From Prorocentrum cordatum (Eukaryota; Sar; Dinophyceae; Prorocentrales; Prorocentraceae): DNA of 58,618 nucleotides. Location: the NCBI GenBank assembly GCA_963575745.1, contig CAUYUJ010020749.1, forward strand, positions 679,140 to 737,757, given 5' to 3'. The notes below the pieces were generated by a model, which saw only the letters and a program-made list of their open reading frames with translations, made no database searches and was not told where the DNA came from. Of the stretch, positions 20,427 to 31,359 are shown one piece after another. Position 1 is the stretch's first letter, and each line of letters opens with the position of its first letter. A program made the position numbers and the translations under genes.

Positions 20427-23400
20427 GTTAGAGCTCCCAGGGAGCTCTAACATAGGAAGTTAGAGTATGTAAGAGCTCACTGGGAGCTCTAACATGGCAT
20501 GTTAGAGCTCCGTGGGTGTTCTAACATGGCATGTTAGAGCCCCCTGGGAGCTCTAACATCGCATGTTAGAGCTCCAATGGAGCCCTAACAAAGCATGCTA
20601 TATTATGTTCGAGCTCCCTGGGGGCTCCAACAACGCATGTTAGAGCTCCCAGGGAGCTCTAACGTGGTATGTCAGAGCTCCCAGGGAGCTCTAACATAGC
20701 AAGTTAGAGTATGATAGAGCTCCCTTGGAGCTCTAACATGGTATGTTAGAGCTCCGTGGGAGCTCTAGCATGGCATGTTAGAGCTCCCTGGGGGCTCTAA
20801 CATCGTATGTTAGAGCTCCAATTGAGCTCTATCATCGCATGTTACAGTATGGTAGAGCTCCCTGGGAGCTCTAACATAGCATGTTCGAGTATGTCTGAGC
20901 TCCCTGGGAGCTCTAACATGCTACCTTCGAGCTCCGTTGGAGCTCTAACGTGGTATGATAGAGCTCCAACGGAGCTCTAACATAACATGTTCCAGTATGT
21001 TAGAGCTCCGTGGGAGCCCGAACATGGTATGTTAGAGCTCCGTGGGAGCTCTAACATGGTATGTTAGAGCTCAAACGGAGCTCTACCATAGCATGTTCCA
21101 GTATGTTAGAGCTCCCAGGGAGCTCGAACATGGTATGTTAGAGCTCCGTGGGAGCTCGAACATGGCTTGTTAGCTCAAACGGAGCTCTAACATAGCATGT
21201 TCGAGGATGTTAGAGCGCCCTGGGGGCTCTAACATGGTATGTTAGAGCCACGTGGGAGCTCTAACAAGCGCTTTAGAGCTCCAACGGAGCTCTAACATAG
21301 CATGTTCCAGTATGTTAGAGCTCCCTGGGAGCTCTAACATGGTATGCTAGAGCTCCGTGGGGGCTCTAACATGGCCTTCTAGAGCTCCCTGGGAGCTCTA
21401 ACATCGTATGTTAGAGCTCCAACGGGGGTCTAACACAGCATGTTATATTATGTTAGAACTCTCTGGGAGCTCTAATATCGTATGTTAGAGCTCCGTGGGA
21501 GCTCTAACATGCTATGTTAGACCTCCCAGGGAGCTCTAACATAGCAGGTTAGAGTATGTTAGAGCTCCCTGGGAGCTCTAACATCGTATGCTAGAGCTCC
21601 AGCATGTTCCAGTATGTTAGAGCTCCCTGGGAGCTCTAACATGGTATGTTAGAGCTCCGTGGGAGCTCTAACATGGCTTGTTAGAGCCCCCGCGAAGCTC
21701 TAACATAGCATGCTCGAGTATGTTAGAGCCCCCATGGGAGCTCTAACATGCTATGTTAGAGCTCCGTGGTAGCTCTAACATGGTATGGTAGAGCTCCAAC
21801 GGAGCTCTAACATAGCATGTTCCAGTATGTTAGAGCTCCCTGGGAGCTCTAACACAATGTGTTAGAGCCCCGTGGGAGCTCTAACATGGTATGTTAGAGC
21901 TCCAACGGAGCTCTAACAAAGCAGGCTACAGTATGTTAGAGCCCCCTGGGGGCTCTAACATAGCATGTTCGAGTATGTTAGAGCCCCCTGGGAGCTCTAA
22001 CATGGTATGTTAGAGCTCCCTGGGAGCTCTCACATGGCACGTTAGAGCTCCAATGGAGCTCCAACATAACATGTTCCAGTATGCTAGAGCTCCCTGGGAG
22101 CTCTAACATGGCATATTCGAGCCCCGTGGGAGCTCTAACATGGCTTGTTAGAGCTCGAACGGAGCTCTAAAATAGCATGTTCGAGTCTGTTAGAGCTCCC
22201 TGGGAGCTCTAACATGCTATATTAGAGCTCCCATGTCAGAGCTCCCTGGGGGCTCTAAAATACAGAGCTCCAGCGGAGGCCTTAACATAGCATGTTAGAG
22301 CTCAGTGGGAGCTCCCTGGGAGCTCTAACATGGTATGTTAGAGCTCCAACGGAGCTCTAACATAGCATGTTCGAGTATGTTAGAGCTCCCTGGGAGCTCT
22401 AACATGGTGTGTTAGAGCTCCGTGGGGGCTCTAACATAGCATGTTCCAGTATGTGAGAGCTCCCTGGGGGCTCTACATGGTATGTTAGAGCTCCGTGGGA
22501 GCTCTAACATGGTATGTTAGGGCTCCAAACGGAGCTCGAACATAGCCAGTATGTTAGAGCTCTTGGTATGTGGGAGCTCTAACATGGTATGTGAGAGCTC
22601 CAACGGATAGCTCCGCTCCTGGGAGCTCTACATGGTATGTTAGAGCTCCGTGGGAGCTCTAACATGGCTTGTTAGAGCTCCAACGGAGCTCTAACATAGC
22701 ATGTTCCAGTATGTTAGAGCTCCCTGGGAGCTCTAACATGGTATGTTAGAGCTCCGTGGGAGCTCTAACATGGATGTTAGAGCTCCGTGGGAGCTCTAAC
22801 ATAGCATGTTCCCAGTATGTTACGAGCTCCCTGGGAGCTCTAACATGGCATGTTAGAGCTCCGTGGGAGCTCTAACATGGCATATTAGAGCTCCCTGGGA
22901 GCTCGAACATCGCATGTTGGGGCTCCAATGGAGCTCTAACATAGCAGGTTCCATTATGTTAGAGCTTCCTGGGAGCTCTGGCATTGTATGTTAGAGCGCC
23001 CTGGGAGCTCTAACATGCTATGTTAGAGCTCCCAGGAAGCTCTAACATAGCAAGTTAGAGTATGTTAGAGCCCCCTGGGAGCTCGAACGTGGCATGTTAG
23101 AGCTCCGCGGGGGCTCGAACATGGCATGTTGGAGCTCCCTGGGAGCTCGAACATCGTAGGTTAGAGCTCTAATGGAGCTCCAACATAGCATGTTCCAGTA
23201 TGTTAGAGCTCCCTGGGAGCTCTAACATGGTATGTTAGAGCTCCGTGGGAGCTCTAACGTGGCTTGTTAGAGCCCCGACGGAGCTCTAACATAGCATGTT
23301 CGAGTATGTTAGAGCTCCCTGGAAGCTCTAACAACGCACGTTAGAGCTCCGTGGGAGCCCTAGCATGGCACGTTAGAGCTCCAACGGAGCTCTAACATAG

Positions 23401-25205
23401 CATGTTCGAGTATGTTAGAGCTCCCTGGGAGCTCAACAGTGGTGTGTTAGAGCTCCGTGGGAGCTCTAACGTGGTATGTTAGAGCTCCAACGGAGCTCTA
23501 AAATAGCATGTTCCAGTATGTTAGAGCTCCCAGGGAGCTCTAACATGGTATGTTAGAGCTCCGTGGGAGCTCTAACATGGCTTGCTAGAGCTCCAATGGA
23601 GCTCGAACATAGCATGTTCGAGTATGTTAGGAGCCCCCTGGGAGCTCTAACATGGTATGTTAGAGCTCCGTGGGGGCTCTAACATAGCACGTTAGAGCTC
23701 CAACGGGGCTCTAACATAGCATGTTCCAATATGTTAGAGCTCCCTGGGAGCTCTAACATGGCATGTTAGAGCTCCGTGGGAGCTCTAACATGGCTTGGTA
23801 GAGCCCCGACGGAGCTCGAACATAGCATGTTCGAGTATGTTAGAGCTCCCTGGGAGGTCTAACATGCTAGATTAGAGCTCCCATGTCTGAGCTCCCTGGG
23901 AGCCCTGACATGGCATGTTAGAGCTCCAGCGGAGCTCTAACATAGCATGTTCCAATATGTTAGAGCTCCCTCGGGGCTCTAACATGGCATGTTCGAGCTC
24001 AGCGGGAGCTCTGACATGGCTTGTAAGAGCCCCAACGGAGCTCTAACATAGCATGTTATGTTATGTTAGAGCTCCCAGGGAGCTCTAACATGCTATATTA
24101 GAGCTACCATGTTAGAGCTCCCTGGGAGCTCTAAAATACCGAGCTCCAACGGAGTTTTAACATAGCATGTTAGAGCTCAGTGGGAGCTCTCTGGGAGCTC
24201 CAACATGGTATGTTAGAGCTCCCAGGGAGCTCTAACGTGGTATGTTAGAGCTGCAACGAGGCTCTAACATAGCATGTTCCAGTATGCTAGGAGCTCCCTG
24301 GGAGCCCTACCATGGCTTGTTAGAGCTACAACGGGGCTCTAACATAGCATGTTCGAGTATGTTAGAGCTCCCTGGGAGCTCTAACATGCTATGGTAGAGC
24401 TCCCTGGGAGCTCTAACATGGTATGTTAGAGCTCCAACGGAGCTCTAACATAGCATGTTCCAGGATGTTAGAGCTCCCTGGGAGCTCTAACATAGCATGT
24501 TCCAGTATGTTAGAACTCCCTGGGAGCTCTAACATGGCATTTTAGAGCTCCGTGGGAGCTCAAAAATGGCTTGTTAGAGCTCAAACGGAGCTCTACCATA
24601 GCATGTTCCAGTATGTTAGAGCTCCCTGTGAGCTCTAACATGGTATGTTAGAGCTCCGTGGGAGCTCTAACATGGCATGTTAGATCTCCAACGGAGCTCT
24701 AACATAGCATGTTCCAGTATGTTAGAGCTCTCTGGGAGCTCTAACATGGTATGTTAGAGCTCCGTGGGAGCTCTAACATGGCTTGTTAGAGCTCCAACGG
24801 AGCTCGAACATAGCATGTTTGAGTATGTTAGAGCTCCCTGGGAGCTCTAACATGCTATATTACATAGAGCTCCCATGTTAGAGCTCCCTGGAAGCTCTAA
24901 AATACCGAGCCCCAACGGAGCTTTAACATAGCACGTTAGAGCTCAGTGGGAGCTCCCTGGGAGCTCTAACACGGCACGTTAGAGCTCCAACGGAGCTCGA
25001 ACATAGCATGTTCGAGTATGTTAGAGCTCCCTGGGAGCTCTAACATGCTATGTTAGAGCTCCCTGGGAGCTCTAACATGGATTGTTAGAGCTCCACCGGA
25101 GCTCTAACATAGCATGTTCCAGTATGTTAGAGCTCCCATGGGAGCTCTAACATGGTATGTTAGAGCTCCGTGGGAGCTCTACTAACATGGCATGTTAGAG
25201 CTCCC
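20426..25205 (+). repeat. Palindromic satellite, block 3
   Basis: Same orientation and centre order as block 1 (CCCTGGG, CCGTGGG, CCAACGG; linkers GCATGTTCCAGTATG and GCATGTTCGAGTATG). Successive GCATGTTCCAGTATG words near 24,601, 24,708 and the related word at 24,813 give a composite period of 105-107 bp. The variant module with ACCGAGCTCC recurs near 24,136 and 24,902. No gene is seen. Confidence 0.97.
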
Positions 25206-25590
25206 GGCCTCCTCGTCGGAAGCGGCCCCCTCGACTGGCTGGGATTAGGGCTGGTTTAGGTTGATGTGTTTGATGTGTTTTTGATGTGAGTATGGTCTTT
25301 CCTGTTGTTTGATTTTTTGGGTTGATTGTGATTATGGCGATGTCATGTTTTTCTGATTGTGATGATGACGATGTTTATGACGATGATAATGATAAATTCG
25401 AATGGCGACTATCCGATCGTATATATACAATCAACATCATCTGCGTCACCATCATCACCATCACCCATCACCATCATCACCACCATCATCACCATCAGCA
25501 TCATCATCCCGACCACGACGACGACGACGATGGCGGGGGGACGGCATGCGGACGTGCCCAATGGGACGACGACGGCGGGGGGGACGGCTC
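25206..25590. other. Spacer with GAT and CAT microsatellites
   Basis: A short AT-richer stretch (25,250-25,330, rich in TTTGATGTGTTT words) followed by GATGATGAC and CATCATCAC repeats to about 25,540. ORFs here are His- or Asp-rich shadows. It separates the satellite from decayed palindromes. Confidence 0.75.
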
Positions 25591-26055
25591 GATGGGAGCT
25601 CTAACGTGCTATGTCAGAGGTCCCACCGAGTATGGGAGGCAGCTATAACATGCTGTTAACATAGCAAGTTAGAGTATGTGGGAGCTCCTTGGGAGTTCTA
25701 ACATCGCATGTTAGAACTCCGTGGGGCCTCTAACATGTCATGTTATTATATATAGCTCCCTGGGAGCTGAATCATGTGATGCCTGGGAAATCCCTGGCAC
25801 CTCTAACCTTGCATGTTGGACCTCCCAGGGAGCTCTAACATTGCATGTTAGAGCTCCAACGGAGCTCTAATAATAACATTTCACGTTAGATTATATTAGA
25901 GCTCCCTCCTGGAAGCTCTAACATGGCATGTTAGAGCTCCAGTGGAGCTCTAACATACATAGCATGTTAGGTTATAGTAGAGCCCCAATGGAGCTCTTAC
26001 ATCGTATGTTAGAGCTCCGTGGGAGCCCTAACATGATATGTTAGAACTCCGTGGA
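25591..26055. repeat. Decayed palindrome-satellite remnants
   Basis: Roughly ten degenerate members of the GTTAGAGCTCC family with many substitutions and indels. They look older than the main blocks and end where the second segmental-duplication copy begins. Confidence 0.85.
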
Positions 26056-26340
26056 CGCACGCAACCAGCGCCTGAAATCAATATAGCAACACCTGCTCCC
26101 AAAACGAAGTAGTCGAGGATCGAGCTCGAGGTGGGTCTCCGACAGGTGGGCGCTGTGGGGGCCATAAGGAGCATACCCAAGTTGCGAACAAACCCAGAGC
26201 CTTCCAAAACTTCAGGAGCCATATTCCAGCCCCCATGCGCCGCGTCAGCGCGGCGAAGGAGCCAGCGCGCGGGCCAGGCTGCGCGCCTCCGACATCGGCT
26301 ACCAGACGCCCATGCGAGGTCACTTGTCCTGCTGCTGAGC

Positions 26341-27135
26341 TCACTGGTGCTGCTGTTTGTCCTTCTGCTTGAGCTCCTCCACTTTCCGATCGGGCTCCTC
26401 GACTTTCTCCTGCAGGTTGTCCTGTGCCCGCTGGAGATGCATGAGCATATGTCCCTGTGCCCGCAGGAGAGCCAGAATCTCATCCATCTTCTCGTCCTTG
26501 TTGCCCTGTGCGTTGGTCAAGAAATTGAGCATCGTGGCGATAACGGTGGTAAGCCCGTCCTGCTGCTGCCACTGCTGTGCTCGCCATGTATCAGCTCCTG
26601 CTGTTGCAGCTCCTGATGCGGCGGCTCTTGAGCTGTTCCAGCTTTTCCAGTTGTGTAGAGCTCCTGCAGCTGTCCCAGCTTCTTGCTGATGGCCTTCACT
26701 TTGCCATTGCTCTCCTCTGCCCTCTCTGGCCTTGTTGACCTTGGCCTTCCTCGTCGACCTCGAGTCCTCCGCTTCATCGTATTCCCGCTTCTTCTGGACG
26801 TAGCCCGGGTGGAGCTCCACAATGTTCATGATGGTAGAGCACCATGCGGTCTTGTCCTCATCAGAACCCTGTGGACGAGCATCATGGAAGCAGAGATACT
26901 TATTCTTTACATTCTTGATGTGGTCCTGCGAAATCTGGTGCGTCGGGGCTGCCCATTTGTCGCACGGTGCACAATGCCACCAGGGCTGATTCGGTTCTCC
27001 ACTCGTCTTCGAAACGTACTCCTTAACTTGTAGCCATGGAGCATCAATGCGTCCAGGGTTGTCATCAGGGTCCATGATGACGGTTTCTGGACATGGGCCA
27101 GGACGCCCCCCTGCGCTGGCCCCCATTTCTGACAT
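26341..27135 (-). CDS. Coiled-coil protein with Cys/His N-terminus, intact copy B
   Basis: Start at ATG 27,135 (MSEMGASAGG); an in-frame Met at 27,156 is possible. About 264 residues. The N-terminal part has HCAPCDKW and SQDHIKNVKNKYLCFHDA, a C-x2-C followed by spaced His residues that could bind zinc in the manner of U1-like or BED-like fingers; this is inference. The middle is charged (KKREYDEAEDSRSTRKAK), followed by a Gln/Ala-rich stretch that includes the CTGCAACAG word (AATAGAD). The C-terminal 80 residues, from MLNFLTNAQGNKDEKMDEIL to ELKQKDKQQHQ, have heptad spacing and should form a coiled coil. I do not recognise the family. The frame is uninterrupted, unlike its paralogue at 17,980-18,753. 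A spliced-leader-like word lies 29 nt upstream of the ATG, consistent with a retroposed origin. Confidence 0.65.
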   Translation of the reverse strand: MSEMGASAGGRPGPCPETVIMDPDDNPGRIDAPWLQVKEYVSKTSGEPNQPWWHCAPCDKWAAPTHQISQDHIKNVKNKYLCFHDARPQGSDEDKTAWCSTIMNIVELHPGYVQKKREYDEAEDSRSTRKAKVNKAREGRGEQWQSEGHQQEAGTAAGALHNWKSWNSSRAAASGAATAGADTWRAQQWQQQDGLTTVIATMLNFLTNAQGNKDEKMDEILALLRAQGHMLMHLQRAQDNLQEKVEEPDRKVEELKQKDKQQHQ

Positions 27136-27163
27136 GGCAGCCTGCAGGCGCTGCAAGAGATGC

Positions 27164-27190
27164 CTTGAGCCGAAGTGCTTGCGCTACAGG
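27164..27190 (-). other. Degenerate spliced-leader relic, copy B
   Basis: Minus strand CCTGTAGC...CACTTCGGCTCAAGG: an exact GGCTCAAG with the following G, and GTAGC, but with an expanded middle. It lies between the ATG of the coiled-coil gene and the 12-bp array. The plus strand of the same segment reads MAACRRCKRCLEPKC, conserved in all three copies, but conservation follows from duplication and does not prove coding. Confidence 0.45.
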
Positions 27191-27211
27191 AAAGCTGGGT
27201 GTGCTCTACTA

Positions 27212-27579
27212 CTGCAGCGGCTGTCGCAGCGGCTGTCGCAGCGGCTGTCGCAGCGGCTGTTGCAGCGGCTGTTGCAGCGGCTGTTGCAGCGGCTGTTGCA
27301 GCGGCTGTTGCAGCGGCTGTTGCAGCGGCTGTTGCAGCGGCTGTTGCAGCGGTTGTTGCAGCGGCTGTTGCAGCGGCTGTTGCAGCGGCTGTTGCAGCGG
27401 CTGTGGCAACGGCTGTTGCAGCGGCTGTTGCAGCGGCTGTTGCAGCGGCTGTTGCAGCGGCTGTTGCAGCGGCTGTTGCAGCGGCTGTTACAGAGGCTGT
27501 TGCAGCGGCTGTTGCAGCGGCTGGTGCAGCGGCTGGTGCAGCGGCTGTTGCAGCGGCTGTTGCAGCGGCTGTTGCAGCG
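27212..27579. repeat. 12-bp tandem array CTGTTGCAGCGG, array 1
   Basis: About 30 units of CTGTTGCAGCGG; the first few read CTGTCGCAGCGG and there are rare variants (CTGTGGCAACGG, CTGTTACAGAGG, CTGGTGCAGCGG). The period is a multiple of three, so several frames stay open (Ala-Ala-Val, Cys-Ser-Gly, Leu-Gln-Arg; on the minus strand Ala-Ala-Thr, Cys-Asn-Ser-Arg). These ORFs are not independent evidence of coding. Confidence 0.97.
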
Positions 27580-27692
27580 CACTGGCGATTCTGTCACTTC
27601 TGCATCGCAGCCTCAGTCGTCCCAGCCAGAGGTGAAGTCGAAACGGGAGATCGTCCTCACGCTCGCCACTTTCTGGGTTGAGCTATTCTACT
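27580..27692 (-). repeat. Inter-array segment, duplicated at 27,903-27,965
   Basis: The minus-strand words GGGACGACTGAGGCTGCGAT and GCAGAAGTG(A/G)CAGAA occur here and at 27,903-27,950, each time directly upstream, in minus sense, of a CTGCAACAGCCG array. Segment plus array was therefore duplicated as a unit. In the second copy the frame reads GTTEAAMQKWQNRLYAATAAATA, running into the array; in this copy a TGA interrupts KW. Confidence 0.8.
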
Positions 27693-27902
27693 ACTGCAGC
27701 GGCTGTTGCAGCGGCTGTTGCAGCGGCGGTTGCAGCGGTTGTTGCAGCGGCTGTTGCAGCGGCTGTTGCAGCGGCTGTTGCAGCGGCTGTTGCAGCGGCT
27801 GGTGCAGCGGCTGGTGCAGCGGCTGTTGCAGCGGCTGTTGCAGCGGCTGTTGCAGCGGCTGCTGCACTGTTGCAGCGGCTGTTGCAGCGGCTGTTGCAGC
27901 GT
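27693..27902. repeat. 12-bp tandem array CTGTTGCAGCGG, array 2
   Basis: About 17 units, with a phase break near 27,866 (CTGCTGCACTGTTGCAGCGG). It is the second copy of the module seen at 27,212-27,692. Confidence 0.96.
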
Positions 27903-28118
27903 ACAAGCGGTTCTGCCACTTCTGCATCGCAGCCTCAGTCGTCCCCACCACGTACCACGTCTGGGTAGTGGCCACTGCACGCGCAAGACAGCGGAGCTGG
28001 GCAGCCTCGCAGATGGCGCTCATAATGTCCTATAGACATATAGGAAGCTGTATGCGCAGTGCCTGACCGCAAGCCCCTGCTGCGACGCGGCCTCGTTGTC
28101 GGCACGGGGGCAGTGCGA

Positions 28119-28727
28119 TCACATGCTTCTCAACCTCTCCGCATTGTTGTCGGGGAAGGACGCGACCACTTGCATCTCATCGTAGCTGAGCTTGTGCCCG
28201 CGCATGAGGCTTCGGCCGTTTCCTCGCCACCCCCATCCTCCATTCCATCGCCATGAGGGGTCGCTCGTCGCGCCGATGTAGACGGAGCGCCCAGAGGCGA
28301 TGGCGCGATCGTGGAGGCGCCGCACGCGCTTCATCACTAGACCAACGTCGATGTCGACGAGGGGCTGGTGCACAAACATCGATTGCATGCCGCGACAATC
28401 ACTAAGCACCTGTCGAGCGTCCTCCCGGGCGCCTTCCCACATCATCTTAAGCCGCGTCTCTCGGCTGCGCGAGCGCATGCGACGCCCGGCAGGCGCTGTC
28501 ACTCTTTTGCCGTTGTCGTCGAAACATGCGACCTTCGCGAACTGAAATTCGCTGCCGCCATCGACCCCTGCAAAGGCCCTCGGGCTCCGACCTCCAGAGG
28601 CCTTGTCGCCACCGTCGCCGCATCCTGCTCGGCCCTCGACAGCGTCGGTAGGCGGTTCCCCGCGTGAAAGGTCGAGCCCCAGGCGATCTGTGATGAACGA
28701 AAATGTGTCATTGTTCCCATTGCCCAT
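28119..28727 (-). CDS. GIY-YIG-like domain protein, C-terminus shifted
   Basis: ATG at 28,727 (MGNGNNDTFSFITDRLG) opens a 202-residue frame. The N-terminal half is Gly/Asp-rich and unassigned. The C-terminal half has KMMWEGAREDARQVLSDC, HQPLVDIDVGLVMKRVRRLH and then RSVYIGATSDPSWRWNG with a later His and YDEMQVVASFPD. The VY-IG pair, conserved Arg after it and the H...Y...M spacing resemble GIY-YIG nuclease-like domains, a family I recall as common in dinoflagellates; nuclease activity is inferred only. The frame ends in AERLRSM. One base earlier in phase, the same DNA reads VEKHVIALPPCRQRGRV, which looks like the expected final helix, so a one-base loss near 28,131-28,137 probably cut the protein short by about 35 residues. 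Confidence 0.55.
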   Translation of the reverse strand: MGNGNNDTFSFITDRLGLDLSRGEPPTDAVEGRAGCGDGGDKASGGRSPRAFAGVDGGSEFQFAKVACFDDNGKRVTAPAGRRMRSRSRETRLKMMWEGAREDARQVLSDCRGMQSMFVHQPLVDIDVGLVMKRVRRLHDRAIASGRSVYIGATSDPSWRWNGGWGWRGNGRSLMRGHKLSYDEMQVVASFPDNNAERLRSM

Positions 28728-29963
28728 GCCATCGGGCTGATGGTGTCAATGGCCATGACCTTGACCTTGACGTCCACGCCGCAAGGCCCTCGAGCTGCTC
28801 CGCCGTCTCCGACGCTCCATGGAGGAAGCGACGATGCGGATGCTGGATGCACCTGTGCTGGAGAGGGCGATGCTGTCTGGATCTCGCATGCCCTGATCTC
28901 TGGAGGCGATGCCGACGGCTCTTGCAAGCCCGAATGTCTGGAGGAAACGATGCTGTCTGGATCTCGCGCTGCTCTGCGGGTGCCGCCAGCGGCGCCCACG
29001 CCCGCTGCAAAACCTCCCGGGCGGGCTTGTTGCGGACTCGCAGCGGCGGCGGCCACGGTCCGAACGCCCACAGCAACTCTGGCTTCAACATAGATCTTCA
29101 GATCTCAGTGGCCTCGTCATCCGAGCCGCCGAACATGTCTCGCAGAAGGCTGGCAGACACCGGCTGCGAGTCCGCGCTGGGCGACCCCTGGGATGAGGTG
29201 CTGAATAAAGGATCCCCCATGGCTATTGCCCCAGCCATGGGGAACTAGCTTGGGCCAGTATGCCAAGATGATGTAAGGATGCGAATCCTGTCGCGGATCT
29301 GCTGGGGTGCCCGGGGCTCTGTGGGGTCCTGGGCGTGGTGCCCTAGGGCCCTAGGGCCCTCTCTGGTGGCCTCTTCCTCCTCGCTTGCTGCGCCCAGCTG
29401 GTGGCGACCAGGAAGGTACTGGGCACCAGACAGCCGAAGGCTAGAGGCTAGAACAATTCGAACCAGGCAGCCCAAGCATCCAAGCGCCTAGCGCCTAGCG
29501 GCCTGGAGGGTGAGACAATCTGCATAATAAGGAATGCAGTTGATCTGAATATGGGCGTCTTTCTCCTCATCTCTGAGCTCAGGGATGCATGGGGGCGCCT
29601 GTGCTCGCTGTTCCAGCCATGCGCAGCACATGCGCAGAGTTCTATCGTGGGCCCATTCCCACTCGCGCCAGTAACAGATGCTCTCGCGGGCACCTTAGCT
29701 CAGGGCGTGATGCGCTCCACACCCCTCCTCCCACCTGGACTCCTCCTCCTGCTCCTCCTCCTAGCCTCGCCCTCCTCGTCATCGTCATCCTGGTTCCCCC
29801 ACGCGGGCCTGCGGGGGCGCCGCGGCCGCCCGCGGCAGCGCCGCCCGCCACCAGGGACCTGGGGGGTGGGGGGGCGCAGGAGCTGTTGCAGCGGAGGCGC
29901 AGCAGACGGCGAGAGGAGACGAGTCGGAGAAGCTCGCCGTTTTGTTGCCACGCTCCTCTGCAT
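28728..29963. other. Spacer with short direct repeats, no assigned gene
   Basis: GATGCTGTCTGGATCTCGC occurs exactly at 28,869 and 28,949 (80-bp period). CCCTAGGGCCCTAGGG is at 29,341-29,356. Positions 29,700-29,900 are C-rich and then G-rich. Several frames are open but none resembles a protein I know. One CTGTTGCAG is at 29,883. Confidence 0.5.
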
Positions 29964-31175
29964 AACTTCAGGTCACCCGCGCCGAAGGGTATCTGACAGA
30001 CAGTCACCACCCGACGCGACTGGAAACACTTCGCCGACTGGGTCAGGCGCTCGAGAACTTGCGGTGTTCAGTCATGCTAGCCGCCCACAACCCCACTCGA
30101 AATGTGCGCGGCTGTTGCAGCGGAGCGCTGGCCACAAAGACTCTGCCGATTCCGCACAACCGTCCCCATCCCAGCCCCTTCCCATTCCCCTCACCACTGC
30201 CATCCCCCTGAGTAAGTCAACTGGCAACCTGAGGCCAGCGAGCTGGATGCCAGGGTCCCTGAACGAGTGGCACGCTCCTAAGATGAGACGCACGAGAGGA
30301 CAATACCACACACAATACATGTACTTCGTGTTGATATGTGTGCTAATCATATACAAACACACACACACACCTCAGTCGCGCAGCCAAGCCGGCTCAGCAT
30401 CAAGGAAAACCGCAAGACAAACCCAGTCCGCACAGCGTCAAAGCGTATGCGGGCGGCCGCACAGGCGTGCCACTGTTACAGTATAAGGCAAACTTCAGGT
30501 CACCCGCGCCGAAGGGTATCTGACAGACAGTCACCACCCGACGCGACTGGAAGCACTTCGCCGACTGGGTCAGGCGCTCGAGAACTTGCGGTGTTCAGTC
30601 ATGCTAGCCGCCCACAACCCCACTCGAAATGTGTGCGGCTGTTGCAGCGGAGCGCTGGCCACAAAGACTCTGCCGATTCCGCACAACCGTCCCTATCCCA
30701 GCCCCTTCCCATTCCCCTCGCCACTGCCATCCCCCTGAGAAAGTCAACTGGCAACCTGAGGCCAGCGAGCTGGATGCCAGGGTCCCTGAACGAGTGGCAC
30801 GCTCCTAAGATGAGACGCGCGAGAGGACAATACCACACAATACATGTACTTCGTGCTGATATGTGTGCTAATCATATACAAACACACACACACACACACA
30901 CCTCAGTCGTGCAGCCAAGCCGGCTCAGCATCAAGGAAAACCGCAAGACAAACCCAGTCCGCACAGCGTCAAAGCGTATGCGGGCGCCCGCGCAGGCGTG
31001 CCACTGTTACAGTATAAGGCAAACTTCAGGTCACCCGCGCCGAAGGGTATCTGACAGACAGTCACCACCCGACGCGACTGGAAGCACTTCGCCGACTGGG
31101 TCAGGCGCTCGAGAACTTGCGGTGTTCAGCAGACATGCTAGCCGCCCACGACCCCACTCGAAATGTGTGCGAGGG
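29964..31175. repeat. 527-531-bp tandem repeat, 2.3 copies
   Basis: Copies start at 29,964, 30,491 and 31,022 with AACTTCAGGTCACCCGCGCC. The first two are nearly identical over their length, and the third stops at about 31,170. The four-base change in period is due to the internal CA microsatellite (30,355-30,371 and 30,880-30,901). Each full copy contains GGCTGTTGCAGCGG and ends in ACTGTTACAGTATAAGGCA. The open frame across all copies on the plus strand may be chance; I do not recognise its product. Confidence 0.95.
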
Positions 31176-31359
31176 TGCCGCGTTCTCGAAAAATTGCGTG
31201 CGCATCTGTTGCATAGCGGAAGGCAGGGCTCATCTGAGAGGCGCATCTGTGCAGGTCGGCCAAAACTGGCGCTGACAGAAGCAATGCCTAAACCAGAACT
31301 GGCGTGCCGCAGTCGACTGTTGCAGTCTACCAGAAGCGCGCTCGGAGAGGCCCCGCGAT

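Larger units (their letters stand above)
26240..27200. repeat. Segmental duplication, copy B (pairs with 17,870-18,830)
   Basis: Same-strand copy of the block at 17,870-18,830, starting at GCGCGGCGAAGGAGCC. It keeps an intact ORF and runs at its right end into the CTGTTGCAGCGG array. Together the two copies bracket satellite blocks 2 and 3. Confidence 0.9.

Noticed and set aside
18920-25205. Telomeric or centromeric identity of the satellite
   Set aside because: No TTTAGGG-type telomere repeat is present, and a centromeric role cannot be judged from sequence alone.
27130-27200. Cys-rich peptide MAACRRCKRCLEPKC conserved at 18.8, 27.1 and 33.9 kb (plus strand) as a CXXC-type zinc finger
   Set aside because: The three copies come from one duplicated DNA module; substitutions do not clearly favour this frame, and the following sequence is the 12-bp array.
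27047-28066. Long ORFs through the CTGTTGCAGCGG arrays (Leu-Gln-Arg, Ala-Ala-Val, Cys-Ser-Gly, Cys-Asn-Ser-Arg repeats)
   Set aside because: A 12-bp unit without stop codons keeps several frames open on both strands at once, so these ORFs carry no evidence of translation.
29440-29520. Possible tRNA or tRNA-derived SINE (GGTTCGAATT on the minus strand)
   Set aside because: Resembles a B box but lacks the final C, has no convincing A box at the right distance and no cloverleaf.
30355-30905. Open plus-strand frame of 311-373 residues across the 530-bp repeats as a gene
   Set aside because: No homology, no start context, and the frame changes between copies because the repeat periods differ (527 and 531 bp).
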